In this document: one piece after another, positions 1 to 8,987 of the stretch
How the letters are laid out: the number at the start of each line of letters is the position of its first letter
Numbering within the stretch: the first letter of the stretch is position 1
Source of the DNA: Desulfobulbaceae bacterium
GTDB lineage: Bacteria; Desulfobacterota; Desulfobulbia; Desulfobulbales; Desulfurivibrionaceae
Assembly (NCBI GenBank): GCA_003517965.1
Contig: DOZO01000023.1
Coordinates: forward strand, 64,043 to 108,324
Direction of reading: 5' to 3'
DNA: 44,282 nucleotides
Translations under genes and position numbers: made by a program
Notes under the pieces: generated by a model
What the model saw: the letters and a program-made list of their open reading frames with translations, nothing else
What the model was told of the DNA's origin: nothing
Database searches by the model: none

Positions 1-168
1 CTGCAATTGAGTGATCTGTTTCGCAAGGCCAGGGAAATGGAAAAAGGCCGCGAGCATGCACAGAAAGCGCAGGCTGGGCCGGACGAGCTTCTCAAGAAAA
101 AAGCGAAATATATTTTGAACCAGATTGATATCGATCAGGGGAAAAAATCCAGGAAGTCTGGCCGCTGA
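1..168 (+). CDS. C-terminal fragment of an unknown protein
   Basis: An open frame runs from the window edge to a TGA at 166-168, giving 55 residues of a protein whose start lies outside the window. The visible part is hydrophilic and very rich in Lys, Glu and Gln (for example EMEKGREHAQKAQ), as in a helical or coiled-coil tail. Its stop codon overlaps the ATG of the flagellar sensor kinase gene (TGATG), so the two are probably translationally coupled in one operon. I do not recognise the family and assign no function. Confidence 0.55.
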   Translation: MQLSDLFRKAREMEKGREHAQKAQAGPDELLKKKAKYILNQIDIDQGKKSRKSGR

Positions 169-1301
169 TGACACAGGCGATCCTTGATACCCCGGAGCAT
201 TTGCGGGAATTCTTTTTTGCTATGATTGAAAGTCTGCCGGGCGGCATTCTGCTTGCTGATCGACAGGGGAATTTGTTGGCGGCAAACCGGAAGGCCACCC
301 AACTTCTCGGGCTTGATGGATGTTCCCTCCAGGATAAAACCTGTTGGGGGCTGCTCTCCCAAAAATTCAATCTGAGGCGTGAACTTGAGGCCTTAAGTCT
401 TTCCGGTGGTAGTTTGCTCTGTGAAGTGCAGGCTGCGAACGGCGGAGCGGAAAAACGTTGTCTCCTTATCAGCCGCAACGATCTGCAAAGCCCATTCCTG
501 CATGTGGCCGGTTTCTTTCTCTCTCTTGAAGATGTGACCTTCCCGGCCTTGATGGAGATGCATCTTGACCGGAGCAAGCGTTTTGCCGCCATGCAGGAGA
601 TGGCCGAGGCCATGAGCCAGGAATTGAAAAATCCCTTGGGCAGCCTTGAGCTGTATGCCTCGATTCTCAAGCGGGAATTGGCGGGAGACTACGATAATGA
701 ACGAGTTGCGGCCCGGATGTTGGGGGCGGTGCGAACCATGCATCATCTGCTGGATAATTTTGTGACCTTTGCCAAGTTTCCGCTCCCGCAGATGAAGATG
801 CTGGATATGGTTGTAGTGCTTAAGGAAAGCATGGAGACTCTGCGTGAAATGGCAGGGGAACATGGTATACTTATGGAGAGTCGGATTGAGGAGGGGCAGG
901 TGTTTCTCTGTGGGGACCAGGCCCTGTTGGGGCAGCTTCTTCTAAACCTTGGTCTTAATGCTCTTGAAAGCATGACGCCAGGCGGAACCTGTTCAATGGG
1001 TCTGCGTACACTGTCGATAGATAGAGAGCATGATGCTCTGGTGGAAATAAAAGTGCAGGATCAGGGGGTGGGCATCGCTCAGGAAAACCTGCAGAAAATT
1101 TTTGATCCTTTTTTCTCAACCAAGGGCAGAAATCGTGGGTTGGGTCTGGCGATTGCCCATGCCATTGCCGAGTCGCATCACGGATTGATTGAAGTAGAAA
1201 GCGAACCGGACCGGGGCACCACCTTAAGGGTGCTGCTCCCTGTGCAGTTTGGCACGATAAAAGTAAACATGCAGGGGAGAAATGCCAGAACCGATGTCTG
1301 A
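168..1301 (+). CDS. Flagellar two-component sensor kinase, FlrB/FleS-like, lacking the phosphoacceptor histidine
   Basis: This 377-residue soluble protein has an N-terminal PAS-like domain (about 10-110), a HisKA-like helical region (about 135-205) and an HATPase domain (about 240-365). The ATP-binding boxes look intact: an N box around NLGLNALES, a G1 box DQGVGI, an F box DPFFSTK and a G2 box GLGLAIAH. The H box reads AMSQELKNPLGS where the family has A-H-E/Q-I/L-R/K-N/T-P. The residue at the histidine position is Gln151, codon CAG at 618-620. FlrB/FleS kinases normally autophosphorylate on that histidine and pass phosphate to the sigma-54 activator FlrC/FleR, whose gene follows with a 20-base overlap. 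The protein may instead be a phosphatase, an ATP-driven switch or a scaffold. Family assignment rests on domain order and neighbours. No transmembrane segment is evident. Confidence 0.85.
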   Translation: MTQAILDTPEHLREFFFAMIESLPGGILLADRQGNLLAANRKATQLLGLDGCSLQDKTCWGLLSQKFNLRRELEALSLSGGSLLCEVQAANGGAEKRCLLISRNDLQSPFLHVAGFFLSLEDVTFPALMEMHLDRSKRFAAMQEMAEAMSQELKNPLGSLELYASILKRELAGDYDNERVAARMLGAVRTMHHLLDNFVTFAKFPLPQMKMLDMVVVLKESMETLREMAGEHGILMESRIEEGQVFLCGDQALLGQLLLNLGLNALESMTPGGTCSMGLRTLSIDREHDALVEIKVQDQGVGIAQENLQKIFDPFFSTKGRNRGLGLAIAHAIAESHHGLIEVESEPDRGTTLRVLLPVQFGTIKVNMQGRNARTDV

Positions 1302-2730
1302 ACAGACGCATAAAATACTGATTGTGGATGATGAGCAGAATATGCGCATTGCTCTTTTTGAGGCGCTATGCCGCAATGGTCATGAAGTCGCAGTCGCTGA
1401 AAATGGCCGAATGGCATTGGAGATGATCGCCAGACAGCAACCGGAGCTGGTGATTACGGATATCAAGATGCCGGGCATGGATGGTATTGAACTTTTGCGG
1501 CAGATAAAGGTGTTGTTGCCTGGACTGCCAGTGGTGATTATGACTGGTTTTGCCACTGTAGACACTGCGGTGGAGGCCATGAAACAGGGGGCTTTTGATT
1601 ACCTCTTGAAACCGTTTCCGGTAGAGGTCATTGAAGAAACGGTGGCCAGAGTTTTTGCGCTTGAGCGCAGGCTGCCGCAAGCGACCAGCAGGCCTGGTTT
1701 GCAGAAGGTGGTGGAAGCGCCTGCCTTGGAGAAACAGATTGTCGGGCAGAATGGCAAACTCTTGCAGCTTATGGACCGGGCCAGAAGTGTAGCCTCCAGC
1801 AAGGCTACAGTGCTCATCCTCGGTGAATCCGGTACGGGTAAGGAGGTTTTCGCCCGCTTTATTCATCAGGAAAGCGAGCGGAGAAACGGGCCGTTTGTGG
1901 CCTTGAACTGCGCCGCTTTACCGGAAGGGCTTTTGGAAAGCGAGCTTTTCGGTCATGAAAAGGGGGCATTTACCGGGGCCATTGTTACTAAAAAGGGGAA
2001 GTTCGAGCTGGCTGACGGCGGCACTCTGCTGTTGGATGAAATCGGGGAGATTCCCTTGCATCTTCAGGCTAAACTCCTGCGGGTTCTCCAGGAGGAAGAG
2101 GTTGATCGGCTGGGGGGTAGAGCTCCATGCAAGATTAATGTGCATGTGTTGGCCACCACCAACCGTGACCTTGCCCAGGCAGTGAAAGAAGGCGTTTTTC
2201 GCCAGGATCTATATTACCGTTTAAATGTCATTCCTTTGAAGCTGCCTCCCTTGCGTGAACGTAGGGAGGATGTTGGGTTGCTGGTCGATTTTTTTATTCA
2301 AAAGTATGCAGCTCAATATGGCAAGTCGGTAAAACAACCTTCCTCTGCTGTTTGGTCCAGATTTTCAGACTATGACTGGCCTGGTAATGTGCGGGAGATG
2401 GAGAACCTGATTGAGCGGGCTACTCTTCTTTCCCGGGGGCATGAGCTTGAGCTGTGGGATTTTTGGGATGATGTTGAGCCGCCGTCCCTGCTTGATCCGG
2501 CAGCGGTTGTTTTTTCTCAGGCTCCCGGTCATGCCGCAGTGGCGGCGGCCATGTCTGCGGCTGCGGAAGTAGGAATGCAGACCTTGCGAGAGGTAGAGCG
2601 TCAAATGATCATGCAGGCCTTGCAGGCAAACGACAATAATCGGACACATGCAGCCGGGATTCTCGGGATTAGTGTCCGTACCTTGCGCAATAAACTGCAT
2701 GAATATCGTTCCCAGGGCATGGTTGAATAA
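1282..2730 (+). CDS. Sigma-54-dependent flagellar response regulator, FlrC/FlgR-like
   Basis: This 482-residue NtrC-family activator should turn on sigma-54 flagellar promoters. The receiver domain (about 10-125) has the acidic pair D16-D17, phosphoacceptor D60, T88 and K110. The AAA+ domain (about 150-390) has Walker A GESGTGKE at 181-188, the sigma-54-contacting GAFTGA loop at 228-233 and a Walker B-type LLLDEIGE. A Fis-type helix-turn-helix lies near the C terminus (about 455-478, NRTHAAGILGISVRTLRN). Every functional residue I can check is present, unlike in the upstream kinase. The start is uncertain: ATG at 1282 overlaps the kinase gene and sits close to AGGGGA (1273-1278), while ATG at 1294 would give a protein four residues shorter. 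Likely targets are the four -24/-12 elements listed here. Confidence 0.93.
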   Translation: MPEPMSEQTHKILIVDDEQNMRIALFEALCRNGHEVAVAENGRMALEMIARQQPELVITDIKMPGMDGIELLRQIKVLLPGLPVVIMTGFATVDTAVEAMKQGAFDYLLKPFPVEVIEETVARVFALERRLPQATSRPGLQKVVEAPALEKQIVGQNGKLLQLMDRARSVASSKATVLILGESGTGKEVFARFIHQESERRNGPFVALNCAALPEGLLESELFGHEKGAFTGAIVTKKGKFELADGGTLLLDEIGEIPLHLQAKLLRVLQEEEVDRLGGRAPCKINVHVLATTNRDLAQAVKEGVFRQDLYYRLNVIPLKLPPLRERREDVGLLVDFFIQKYAAQYGKSVKQPSSAVWSRFSDYDWPGNVREMENLIERATLLSRGHELELWDFWDDVEPPSLLDPAAVVFSQAPGHAAVAAAMSAAAEVGMQTLREVERQMIMQALQANDNNRTHAAGILGISVRTLRNKLHEYRSQGMVE

Positions 2731-2947
2731 AAGTAACTGTGCAGCGGCACTACTCTGCTTTGGAGTCTCGCTTACCTGTCATCGGCCTCCTGTGCAATAG
2801 CCACTTTGCAGGCCTTTTCCGCGCATCTGCGGCAGTAGCGAAGCGGTGTTGCTGGATAGTTGCTATTGAATATTTCTGCCCGTTCCCTGTCGCTTTTTTC
2901 TTGGATCCCTATAATTTGCGCCTTATTGCCACATAATTTTTTACCAG

Positions 2948-2965
2948 TTGGCATTTTTTTTGCAT
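2948..2965 (+). promoter_or_regulatory. Sigma-54 promoter of the flgB operon
   Basis: The sequence TTGGCATTTTTTTTGCAT matches the -24/-12 consensus. GG (2950-2951) and GC (2962-2963) are separated by exactly 10 bases. Transcription would start near 2975, about 36 bases before the flgB ATG. The 280-base gap 2731-3010 holds no other gene that I would support. Confidence 0.8.
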
Positions 2966-3010
2966 GAGAATCAGACAGGCGGGTTGTTTGATTTAGAAGA
3001 GGAGAATGCT

Positions 3011-3397
3011 ATGCCAATAAATAAATTGTTTGACGGCAATATTGAAACCATGCGTCAGGCACTCACCTTGCGTCATGAGCGACAGGGACTTATTCAGTCA
3101 AATGTCGCAAATCTTGAAACTCCTGGCTATACAGGACAGGATTTTAATTTTGCCAAGGTTATGAAGAGTGTGATGAGCGGCCAGGGAGAGTTGGCCAGAA
3201 CTCATAAGGGGCACATGCAGCTTGATGCCATGGAAGCCAGCAAAACAAGGGATTTAGTTAACGAGAATCGACCGGTTGATCTGGACCAGGAGATGGTGAA
3301 GATGGCGGAGAACCAGTTGATGTTTCAGGTAATCGCTAAAAGCATTGGGAAAAAATTTGATTCACTACGCTATGCCATTGACGAGGGGGGTAAGTAA
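3011..3397 (+). CDS. flgB: Flagellar basal-body rod protein FlgB
   Basis: FlgB is a proximal rod subunit of the flagellar basal body, exported through the flagellar type III apparatus. The 128-residue protein has the family hallmarks: an N-terminal helix followed by SNVANLETPGYTGQDFNF, and a C-terminal helix with the MVKMAENQLMFQ segment. The start at 3011 is chosen because GAGGAG (2999-3004) precedes it. The longer frame that opens with TTG at 2948 begins inside the sigma-54 promoter and upstream of the expected transcript start. This is the first gene of a unit that continues through flgC, fliE, fliF, fliG, fliH, fliI, fliJ and a motE-like gene. Confidence 0.95.
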   Translation: MPINKLFDGNIETMRQALTLRHERQGLIQSNVANLETPGYTGQDFNFAKVMKSVMSGQGELARTHKGHMQLDAMEASKTRDLVNENRPVDLDQEMVKMAENQLMFQVIAKSIGKKFDSLRYAIDEGGK

Positions 3398-3400
3398 TAA

Positions 3401-3838
3401 ATGGATACTTTAACCGCCATGCAGATCAGTGGCTCCGCCCTTACGGCGGAGAGGGCCCGGCTCAACATTGCTGCCATGAATCTGGCCAACGCCAATACTA
3501 CCCGGACCATGGAAGGCGGGCCATACAAGGCCAAATCCGTAGTCTTCGGGGCTAAGCCTTTAGAAGGGACGAATTTTCAGGATACGCTTAACTCCACCAC
3601 CAAGCGCCTTCGCAAGGTTGAAGTGGTGCAGGTAAGTGAAGACAAGGCACCGTTTAAGGAGGTTTATGATCCTTCCCATCCGGACGCTGATGCCAATGGG
3701 GTGGTTCGTTTCCCCAATGTTAACGTGGCTGAGCAGATGGTAGATATAATGAGTGCCCGCCGTTCGTATGAAGCCAATGTTACGGCTTTTGATTCTGTTA
3801 AAAATATGGCGCTTAAGGCTCTTGAAATAGGCAGGTAG
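3401..3838 (+). CDS. flgC: Flagellar basal-body rod protein FlgC
   Basis: FlgC is the second proximal rod subunit, 145 residues here, a usual length. The N-terminal rod motif (AARLNIAAMNLANANTTRT region, about 18-35) and the C-terminal NVNVAEQMVDIMSARRSYEA segment are clear and belong to the conserved coiled-coil ends of rod and hook proteins. The gene starts three bases after the flgB stop, with a G-rich ribosome site overlapping the end of flgB, so it is almost certainly co-translated with flgB. Confidence 0.95.
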   Translation: MDTLTAMQISGSALTAERARLNIAAMNLANANTTRTMEGGPYKAKSVVFGAKPLEGTNFQDTLNSTTKRLRKVEVVQVSEDKAPFKEVYDPSHPDADANGVVRFPNVNVAEQMVDIMSARRSYEANVTAFDSVKNMALKALEIGR

Positions 3839-3866
3839 TTTCTGTCAGGTAATTGGAGGTCGATAA

Positions 3867-4166
3867 ATGAAAGAGATAACCATGCAGCCGATCAGTATTC
3901 CTGGATCATCGCCATTTAAATCCCCTGGTACCCCAGGTGTCGCGGGTAGCGGATTTTCCGAGATTCTCAGCCGCTCGATTGCCGAGGTAAACGGAAGTAA
4001 TCAGGAGGCTGATTTACTGGTTAAAGGGCTTGCCGCAGGCGAACACGCCAATATTCATGAAACCATGATCGCCATGGAAAAATCTGGTATCTCTTTCAGG
4101 ATGATGACCAGGGTGCAGCAGAAGGTGATTGATGCGTACCGTGAGATCATGAGGATGCAGCTCTAA
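3867..4166 (+). CDS. fliE: Flagellar hook-basal body protein FliE
   Basis: FliE joins the MS ring to the rod. The 99-residue protein ends in the typical FliE region (EANIHETMIAMEKSG-like stretch, then FRMMTRVQQKVIDAYREI, about 65-95). The N-terminal 30 residues are a variable, Pro/Ser/Gly-rich leader. GGAGG (3854-3858) lies eight bases before the ATG. An internal ATG at codon 6 is a possible alternative start. It lies in the usual position between flgC and fliF. Confidence 0.93.
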   Translation: MKEITMQPISIPGSSPFKSPGTPGVAGSGFSEILSRSIAEVNGSNQEADLLVKGLAAGEHANIHETMIAMEKSGISFRMMTRVQQKVIDAYREIMRMQL

Positions 4167-4236
4167 CAGGCGCTGTTAAAATTTTCTAACTACCCAGCAT
4201 GATGCCGGGGATAGAATAAAAATCAAGGAACAGAAC

Positions 4237-5874
4237 ATGGCTACTCCACAAGAAATGTTTGCACAGCTCGCCGCCATTGTCAAGGGATTGAGTATTACTC
4301 AGAGAATACTCGGGATCGTAGTGATCGCTGTGGTGGTGGGTGGTCTGTTGAGCCTGAGCAGCGCCGGTAAGGAAACTGCTTACAAGGTTCTTTTTTCCGG
4401 GCTGAATCAGGAAGATGCAGGCGAGGTTCTGACGAAACTCAAAGATCAGCGCATTCCGTACAAATTGTCTGCAGATGGCGGAGCTATTATGGTTCCGGCC
4501 TCGCAGGTATATGAGATCAGGTTAACCTTGGCAGGTGAGGGGTTACCCAGGGGCGGCGGTGTTGGTTTTGAGATTTTCAACCAGACGAATTTCGGGCAGA
4601 CCGATTTTGTTCAGCGTTTGAACTATCAACGGGCCTTGCAGGGAGAGTTGGCTAGAACTATCAGGAATTTCCAGCAGGTTGTCGAAGCCAGGGTTCATAT
4701 AGCCACCCCTAAGGAATCGGTATTCATCGAGGATGAAAAACCTCCCACCGCTTCAATTAGTGTTAAGCTGCGTGGTCGGGAAAAACTCAGTCAGCATGAA
4801 ATTCAGAGTATCGTTAATCTGGTAGCCAGCGCGGTGCCAGGGCTTAGCACCGATGATATCACCCTGGTCGATACCAGTGGCCGTTTGCTTTACCGGAAAC
4901 AGGGCGATGGTGAGGGCGTGCTCACCGGCAATCAATTAGAGTACCAGATAAAGATCGAAGACACCTTGCGGCAGAAGGTGGAGACCATGCTGGAGGAGAT
5001 TGTTGGGGTCAATCGGGCCAGAGCGCGAGTCACAGCGGAAATAGACTTCAACAAGGTTGAACGGACTGAGGAGAATTTTGATCCAGAAGGGCAGGTGGTG
5101 CGCAGCGAACAGATGCTCACGGAAAAAGATCAGGGAGGCGGCACTAATCCAGAAGGAATCCCTGGAGTTAAAGGTGAGCTTGCTACCTTTGCCGGGGAAG
5201 GAGGGGGAGGGGCTGCCTCAGCCGGGAACAATCGCAACAATGTTACCCGTAATTATGAAATCAGCAAGCAGACCAGGCATATTCAGGAAAAAGGCGGATC
5301 TGTCAAGAAATTGTCTATCGCGGTCATGGTCGATGGTTCTTACGAAAAGAGTGTTGACAAGGATGGGAAAACAACCCTTAAATATCAGCCGCGCAGCTCT
5401 GCGGAAATGGTGAATCTGGATAAATTGGTAAAGAATGCCGTTGGCTATAGCGAAGAGCGTGGTGATCAGGTTGAGGTTGCAAGTTTGCCTTTCGCCCTGT
5501 CTTCCGTGCCAGAACCGGAGGTAGATGCCATGGAAAAATGGCGGTCGATGGCGGAATGGGCGATCATGTCTCTGGCCATGCCTCTGGTCTATCTGTTGGT
5601 TGCGATTTTGGTGCTTCTTTTTATTGTTAAACCGTTTCTTAAAATTCTTGCTTCCAAACAATTTGAACCCCGTCAGGGTGGAACCAATTCCCTCTCGGGC
5701 GGTAAAGGGCCTGCAGTTGGCGGGTTTGCAGGCCACAGGGGTGTAGAAGAGGAAGAGGATCTTACCCTTTCTCCTCGAGGGCTCACTGATCAGGAGCGGA
5801 TCTCCCGCTTGGCCCAGAGCGATCCCGATCGGGCCGCAGATCTGGTGCGTCGTTGGTTGCGCGAAGAGGCCTAA
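4237..5874 (+). CDS. fliF: Flagellar MS-ring protein FliF
   Basis: FliF forms the MS ring in the inner membrane and is the platform for the rod, the export gate and the FliG switch ring. The 545-residue protein has a first membrane helix at about 24-44 and a second at about 443-463, with the periplasmic YscJ-like and FliF-type ring-building domains between them. The region around 300-335 is a Gly-rich low-complexity linker (GEGGGGAASAGN), which is common in FliF. The acidic C-terminal tail after the second helix (DLTLSPRGLTDQERISRLAQ and on) is the expected FliG-binding segment. It ends four bases before fliG. Confidence 0.97.
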   Translation: MATPQEMFAQLAAIVKGLSITQRILGIVVIAVVVGGLLSLSSAGKETAYKVLFSGLNQEDAGEVLTKLKDQRIPYKLSADGGAIMVPASQVYEIRLTLAGEGLPRGGGVGFEIFNQTNFGQTDFVQRLNYQRALQGELARTIRNFQQVVEARVHIATPKESVFIEDEKPPTASISVKLRGREKLSQHEIQSIVNLVASAVPGLSTDDITLVDTSGRLLYRKQGDGEGVLTGNQLEYQIKIEDTLRQKVETMLEEIVGVNRARARVTAEIDFNKVERTEENFDPEGQVVRSEQMLTEKDQGGGTNPEGIPGVKGELATFAGEGGGGAASAGNNRNNVTRNYEISKQTRHIQEKGGSVKKLSIAVMVDGSYEKSVDKDGKTTLKYQPRSSAEMVNLDKLVKNAVGYSEERGDQVEVASLPFALSSVPEPEVDAMEKWRSMAEWAIMSLAMPLVYLLVAILVLLFIVKPFLKILASKQFEPRQGGTNSLSGGKGPAVGGFAGHRGVEEEEDLTLSPRGLTDQERISRLAQSDPDRAADLVRRWLREEA

Positions 5875-5877
5875 TTC

Positions 5878-6903
5878 ATGAGCAAATCTGAAAAAAAGAG
5901 CGGTGGGGCTCTCACCGGCCCGGAAAAAGCGGCAGTGTTTATGCTAACCGTGGGTGAGGATTTTGCTGCCAAGGTTTTCCAGCGACTCGATACCGATGAT
6001 ATCAAGCACGTTGGCCGACAGATGGCCAGGATCGACAAGGTCGATAAAGATGATTTGAACGCTCTGCTTAATGAGTTCAAGTCCGACAGCGGTGATAGCG
6101 ATATATTTTTGTCCGGTAATGAGCTTTTGGAAGGCGCACTTAGGCAGGCGATGCCTGGAGAGCAAGCTAACGAAATACTTGAAACGATCAGGTCTGACTG
6201 GAAGCTGACCCTGTTTCAGAAGGCCAGGAAGCTTGAGCCTAAGATATTGGTAAACTTTCTGCGCAATGAACATCCCCAGACCGTGGCCCTGGTTCTTTCT
6301 GTACTGGATCCGAACCAGGCAGCCCAAATCCTCTTGGAATTTAATGAAGAGGTTCAGGTGGAAGTTATGATGCGTATGGCGGAACTCGACAAGATAAGTC
6401 CAGAGATTCTTGTGGATGTAGACCGGGTGTTGCAAGACGAACTGCTTTCCATCGAAGGCATGGATGGTCAACGTCTCGGCGGGGTAGCGGCTGTGGCTGA
6501 AATTCTTAATAATTCTGACCGAGGTCTGGAAGCATCTATCCTCGAAGGAATTGAAGGACAGCGCGAAACCCTGGCCGATGAAATTCGTCGATTGATGTTT
6601 GTCTTTGAAGATCTTATTGGCGTTGAAGACAGGGGTATTCAGGCAATTCTGAAGGAGGTCAGCACCGATGATCTCAAACTGGCCCTCAAGCTCGCTTCAG
6701 ATGAGCTCAAGACCAAGGTGTTTGGCAGCATGTCTTCACGAGCCGTGGAAATGCTCAAGGAAGATATGGAAATTATGGGGCCGACCAGAATAAAGGATGT
6801 CGAGGCCGCTCAGCAATCGATACTTAAGATAGCCAAACGTTTGGAGCAGGAAGGCAAGATTCAGCTGACAAGCAGTGGTGGCGGTGAGGACGAATTTGTC
6901 TAA
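5878..6903 (+). CDS. fliG: Flagellar motor switch protein FliG
   Basis: FliG is the torque-generating rotor subunit that links FliF to FliM. The 341-residue protein shows the N-terminal FliF-binding domain (LTGPEKAAVFMLTVGEDFA), the middle domain with the EHPQTVALVLS motif (about 130-145) and the C-terminal domain with charged residues on the stator-facing helix (LKLASDELKTKVFGSMSSRA, about 265-285). It begins right after fliF (ATG at 5878), and its 3' end overlaps or abuts fliH. Confidence 0.97.
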   Translation: MSKSEKKSGGALTGPEKAAVFMLTVGEDFAAKVFQRLDTDDIKHVGRQMARIDKVDKDDLNALLNEFKSDSGDSDIFLSGNELLEGALRQAMPGEQANEILETIRSDWKLTLFQKARKLEPKILVNFLRNEHPQTVALVLSVLDPNQAAQILLEFNEEVQVEVMMRMAELDKISPEILVDVDRVLQDELLSIEGMDGQRLGGVAAVAEILNNSDRGLEASILEGIEGQRETLADEIRRLMFVFEDLIGVEDRGIQAILKEVSTDDLKLALKLASDELKTKVFGSMSSRAVEMLKEDMEIMGPTRIKDVEAAQQSILKIAKRLEQEGKIQLTSSGGGEDEFV

Positions 6904-7606
6904 GGTGATCAAGTTGGAACAGAATCGGGTTGTGCAGACTGCGCCAAGTTTGGCCACAGAAGATTTTTTGTCTTTTGAAGATTTCTGGCAGGCTAAACCT
7001 GACAGTGTTGAAGCCAAAAAAATGACAAAACGCAGGTCTCCTCAGGAAATTGCCATGGAGGAAGCTGTGGAGATTATTCGTCAGGCCGGGGATAAGGCGG
7101 ACAGACTCAGGCAGGAGGCGTATGCCGAGGGCAAGGCCGAAGGACAAGCGGCCGGTTTGGCCCAGTATGCGAAGCAGTTGGAAGAGCTGGCTGTATTGTT
7201 TGCTTCCTTGGATGGGGAACGGGAAGCAGTTTTGAAGCAGCATGAGGAGAGCATGTTTGCCCTGATCACCACCATGGTGGACCGGCTGGTACAGCATGAG
7301 GTCTCGGTTAATCCCCTGGTTATTCAGGCCTGTCTTAAAAAAGCCATGGAATATGTGGTGGAAAATTCTACGGTGCAGATTCATTTGCATGGCGATGATT
7401 TTGGGCGGCTGAAAAAGGCGAGCCTGGAGAATTCCCGCCTGATCGAAGGCAAAAATCGCATCCAGCTGGTCGAGGATCCAAACATTTCTGTGGGCGGCTG
7501 TTTTCTGAAAACCGATTTCGGTGAGATCGACGCTACCCTGGAAAACTGCAAGGCAAGGTTGTATGCCGCTGTTGAGCAGGCCTTTATCGCGGCCATAACC
7601 GCGTAG
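6896..7606 (+). CDS. fliH: Flagellar assembly protein FliH
   Basis: FliH is the cytoplasmic regulator of the export ATPase FliI and tethers it to the C ring. The central part has the Gly/Ala-repeat helix typical of FliH (EAYAEGKAEGQAAGLAQYAK), followed by the C-terminal FliI-binding domain ending near IQLVEDPNISVGGCFLKTDF. The start is uncertain. A frame opens with GTG at 6875 inside fliG, but GAGGA at 6886-6890 is best placed for TTG at 6896, which overlaps the fliG stop. GTG at 6905 is a third option. The position between fliG and fliI confirms the identity. Confidence 0.9.
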   Translation: MSKVIKLEQNRVVQTAPSLATEDFLSFEDFWQAKPDSVEAKKMTKRRSPQEIAMEEAVEIIRQAGDKADRLRQEAYAEGKAEGQAAGLAQYAKQLEELAVLFASLDGEREAVLKQHEESMFALITTMVDRLVQHEVSVNPLVIQACLKKAMEYVVENSTVQIHLHGDDFGRLKKASLENSRLIEGKNRIQLVEDPNISVGGCFLKTDFGEIDATLENCKARLYAAVEQAFIAAITA

Positions 7607-7638
7607 AAGCACGCCGTGCCTTTACAAGGATAAATTTC

Positions 7639-8961
7639 ATGAATCTTTCCCACTGTCTTCAGGTTGCTCAGGATACTTCTCTCGTTAGTGTGGGCGGTCG
7701 GGTGAATCAGGTTATTGGTATGGTTCTGGAGAGCCTGGGGCCAGGGATTCCGGTGGGCAGTATTTGTGAAGTGTCGGTCTTTAAAGGCAAGAGCACGGTG
7801 TTGGCCGAGGTGGTTGGCTTCCGAGAAGGCAGAGTGCTGCTCATGCCTTTGGGAGAAATGCGCGGGGTTGAGCCGGGAAGCGCTATCCGGTTGGTTGGTG
7901 AGCAGGCCGGGGTGCCGGTGGCCGAATCTCTGCTGGGCCGGGTTATTGACGGCCTGGGCAATCCTATGGATGGCAAAGGGCCATTGCAAGCCGAGATGCA
8001 GTATCCGCTGTATGCCGAACCCTTAAACCCCATGGAGCGGGAGAGGATTTTCGCACCAGTTGATGTGGGAGTGCGGGCGATCAATGGCCTGCTTACTTTG
8101 GGCAAAGGCCAGCGTATCGGGATTCTTGCCGGTTCCGGGGTGGGCAAAAGTACCTTGCTTGGCATGATTGCCAGACATACTGCAGCCGACATAAGCGTTA
8201 TCGCCCTGATTGGTGAGCGGGGCCGAGAATTGAAGGATTTTATCGAGCGGGATCTTGGCCCAGAAGGGCTGGCCCGTTCTGTGGTTGTGGTGGCCACTTC
8301 GGATCAGCCTCCCCTGGTGCGGATGCGTGGGGCCTATCTTGCTACGGCCATTTCCGAGTTTTTTAGGGACAAGGGCCGGGACGTGATTTTGATGATGGAT
8401 TCGGTCACCCGTTTTGCCATGTCCAGCCGGGAGGTTGGCCTGGCTATCGGTGAGCCGCCCACCTCGCGCGGCTATACCCCCTCGGTGTTCGGCCAGCTCC
8501 CTAAATTGTTGGAGCGGGCTGGAACCTGCATGGGCAAGGGGAGTATCACCGGTATTTACACGGTGCTGGTGGAGGGTGATGATATGAACGAGCCTATTGC
8601 TGATGCGGTGCGCTCCATCGTGGATGGCCATATTATTCTGAGCCGGGATCTGGCGAGCCAGGGGCATTACCCGTCTATCGAAGTAATGGGCAGCATCAGC
8701 CGGTGCATGACTGATGTGGTGCCCAAGGATCAGGTGCGCAGCGCTCATAAATTTCTGGAGGTTATGTCCACCTATCGCCGCTCGGAAGACCTGATCAATA
8801 TCGGGGCCTATGCCAAGGGCAGTAATCCGAAAATCGATAATGCCATTGTCATGATCGATCGATTGAACGGTTATCTGAAACAGCCGGTGGAAGAAAAGGT
8901 TTCTTTTGCCGAAAGCGCCCGACAGTTGGCGGCGATTTTTGCTGATGATAAGGTCGCTTAG
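7639..8961 (+). CDS. fliI: Flagellum-specific export ATPase FliI
   Basis: FliI is the F1-beta-like ATPase that energises delivery of flagellar substrates to the export gate. The 440-residue protein has Walker A AGSGVGKST (164-172), the GERGRELKDF motif, a Walker B-type DVILMMDSVTRFAM and the EPPTSRGYTPSVF stretch, all highly conserved in FliI and its type III secretion relatives. The small N-terminal beta barrel region lies at about 15-90. An AAGGA ribosome site precedes the ATG. It lies between fliH and fliJ, as expected. Confidence 0.97.
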   Translation: MNLSHCLQVAQDTSLVSVGGRVNQVIGMVLESLGPGIPVGSICEVSVFKGKSTVLAEVVGFREGRVLLMPLGEMRGVEPGSAIRLVGEQAGVPVAESLLGRVIDGLGNPMDGKGPLQAEMQYPLYAEPLNPMERERIFAPVDVGVRAINGLLTLGKGQRIGILAGSGVGKSTLLGMIARHTAADISVIALIGERGRELKDFIERDLGPEGLARSVVVVATSDQPPLVRMRGAYLATAISEFFRDKGRDVILMMDSVTRFAMSSREVGLAIGEPPTSRGYTPSVFGQLPKLLERAGTCMGKGSITGIYTVLVEGDDMNEPIADAVRSIVDGHIILSRDLASQGHYPSIEVMGSISRCMTDVVPKDQVRSAHKFLEVMSTYRRSEDLINIGAYAKGSNPKIDNAIVMIDRLNGYLKQPVEEKVSFAESARQLAAIFADDKVA

Positions 8962-8987
8962 CATAAGGCCCACTAAGAGAGTAAACA

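Noticed and set aside
2739..2936. 65-residue open frame between the activator gene and flgB
   Set aside because: No ribosome site or family resemblance. It lies directly upstream of a sigma-54 promoter and is likely non-coding.
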